64,000 nt of DNA, from NCBI RefSeq assembly GCF_027587175.1, contig NZ_JAPCID010000005.1, positions 1 through 64,000 of the forward strand, read 5' to 3'. Both the position numbers and the translations under genes were made by a program. Of the stretch, positions 63,621-64,000 are shown in pieces; position 1 is the stretch's first letter; every line of letters begins with the position of its first letter. Origin of the DNA: Solirubrobacter deserti (GTDB taxonomy: Bacteria > Actinomycetota > Thermoleophilia > Solirubrobacterales > Solirubrobacteraceae). The notes under the pieces are model-generated. The model was not told the DNA's origin and made no database searches. It worked only from the letters and a program-made list of their open reading frames with translations.

Positions 63621-64000
63621 GCGTTGCTGGTCAGTGCCCGCCGCTCATCGTCGCTGAGCAGCGGGCACCCCCAGCACTTGGCCTTGGGGATGCGGTAGTA
63701 CAGACAGCAGCCCGAGCGCACGTGCACCGTCAGCGCGTACCCGGGCAGCTCGAGCGTCCGCAGGTCGATGTCCGGGTACGCCGCGCGCGCCAGCTCGCAG
63801 CCGCGCGCCTCCTCGCCGCGGGTCTGCGCGACGTGGATCAGCGCCGCGGCGACGCGGTCGTCCACGCCGCGCCAGAGCGCCTTCGCGGGGCGCCGCGTGC
63901 GCTCGGAGGCGGCGCTCACCAGCGGCGCCAGGTGGGCCTCGACCAGCGCGTCCAGCGCCGTGGTGGTCTCGCGGTCCTCGAGGACCAGCGTGCCGATCCC
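63617..64000 (-). CDS. FhuF-like ferric-siderophore reductase, partial (5' end beyond window)
   Basis: The 3' 127 codons of a gene that enters from the right edge; the frame is open to base 64000. LALDALVEAHL-like and RPAKALWRGVDDRVAAALIH segments match the FhuF/IucA-type iron-transport fold. The C-terminal GCCLYYRIPKAKCWGCPLL holds the C-C-x10-C-x2-C cluster that binds the unusual [2Fe-2S] centre of FhuF-type reductases. Such proteins release iron from ferric siderophores in the cytoplasm. A GTG at 63919 is an internal valine, not the start, because homology continues upstream of it. Confidence 0.75.
   Translation of the reverse strand, partial: GIGTLVLEDRETTTALDALVEAHLAPLVSAASERTRRPAKALWRGVDDRVAAALIHVAQTRGEEARGCELARAAYPDIDLRTLELPGYALTVHVRSGCCLYYRIPKAKCWGCPLLSDDERRALTSNA

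Noticed and set aside
1-64000. tRNA, rRNA, insertion sequences, integrases, phage genes
   Set aside because: Nothing with the needed structure or motifs was seen on either strand. A tRNAscan and Infernal search would settle small RNAs.

Overview
The window is very GC-rich (well above 65 % by eye), densely coded, and rich in GTG/TTG starts and 4-nt stop/start overlaps. Its content (secreted proteins with FecR-like or KTLTFTLS-type tails, an actinobacterial-type glycogen synthase, WS/DGAT acyltransferase, several aromatic-CoA catabolic genes) points to a soil actinobacterium, most likely the Thermoleophilia/Solirubrobacterales. That placement is an inference from gene content. No rRNA, tRNA, CRISPR array, insertion sequence or phage gene was seen, so this looks like ordinary chromosome.

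Layout. 1-5.8 kb: leftward exopolysaccharide operon (methyltransferase, Wzz/tyrosine kinase, polymerase, CpsB-type phosphatase) and a divergent epimerase. 5.8-14.5 kb: secreted FecR-tailed protein, a phenylalanine-ammonia-lyase-like enzyme, single-domain response regulator, TetR/SDR divergent pair with two operators, an SDR, small membrane protein with a broken duplicate, and a DUF1963 protein. 14.5-20.4 kb: an aryl-CoA module, made of a leftward paaA-paaD(N)-paaB-paaC-paaD(C)-like operon with PaaD split in two, and a divergent aldehyde dehydrogenase, feruloyl-CoA synthetase and thioesterase set. 20.4-28.9 kb: SDR, two SRPBCC proteins, Rieske/FAD oxidoreductase, FRG-domain protein, HD-GYP/MerR fusion with divergent TetR, sugar isomerase, and two secreted paralogues.

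29.0-35.5 kb: a rightward six-gene operon for anthranilate-type degradation through the CoA thioester (monooxygenase/reductase, SDR, enoyl-CoA hydratase, acyl-CoA dehydrogenase, CoA ligase, RidA). 35.6-48.7 kb: the most striking region, a 13-kb promoter-to-hairpin operon of five translationally coupled exported proteins. They are a 1,884-aa protein with two cupredoxin domains and 16 disulfide-type Ig-like repeats, a ThuA/sugar-dehydrogenase-like/PKD protein, a triple-cupredoxin protein, a multicopper oxidase and a final cupredoxin. 48.8-51.8 kb: alpha/beta hydrolase, then tryptophan 2,3-dioxygenase and WS/DGAT reading leftward. 51.9-56.8 kb: glycogen operon (pgm, glgC, glgM/glgA, sugar kinase). 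56.7-64 kb: helical protein and SET-domain protein, channel-like membrane protein with a GH127-type hydrolase, a phosphopantetheinyl transferase, two secreted paralogues, and the 3' part of an FhuF-like iron-sulfur protein that runs off the right edge.

How parts may work together (inference): tryptophan dioxygenase at 50 kb starts the route that can yield anthranilate, which the 29-35 kb operon could activate and degrade. The Paa-like epoxidase and feruloyl-CoA genes suggest wider use of plant aromatics as CoA thioesters. The copper operon looks like an extracellular electron-transfer or oxidase assembly, with its substrate unknown.
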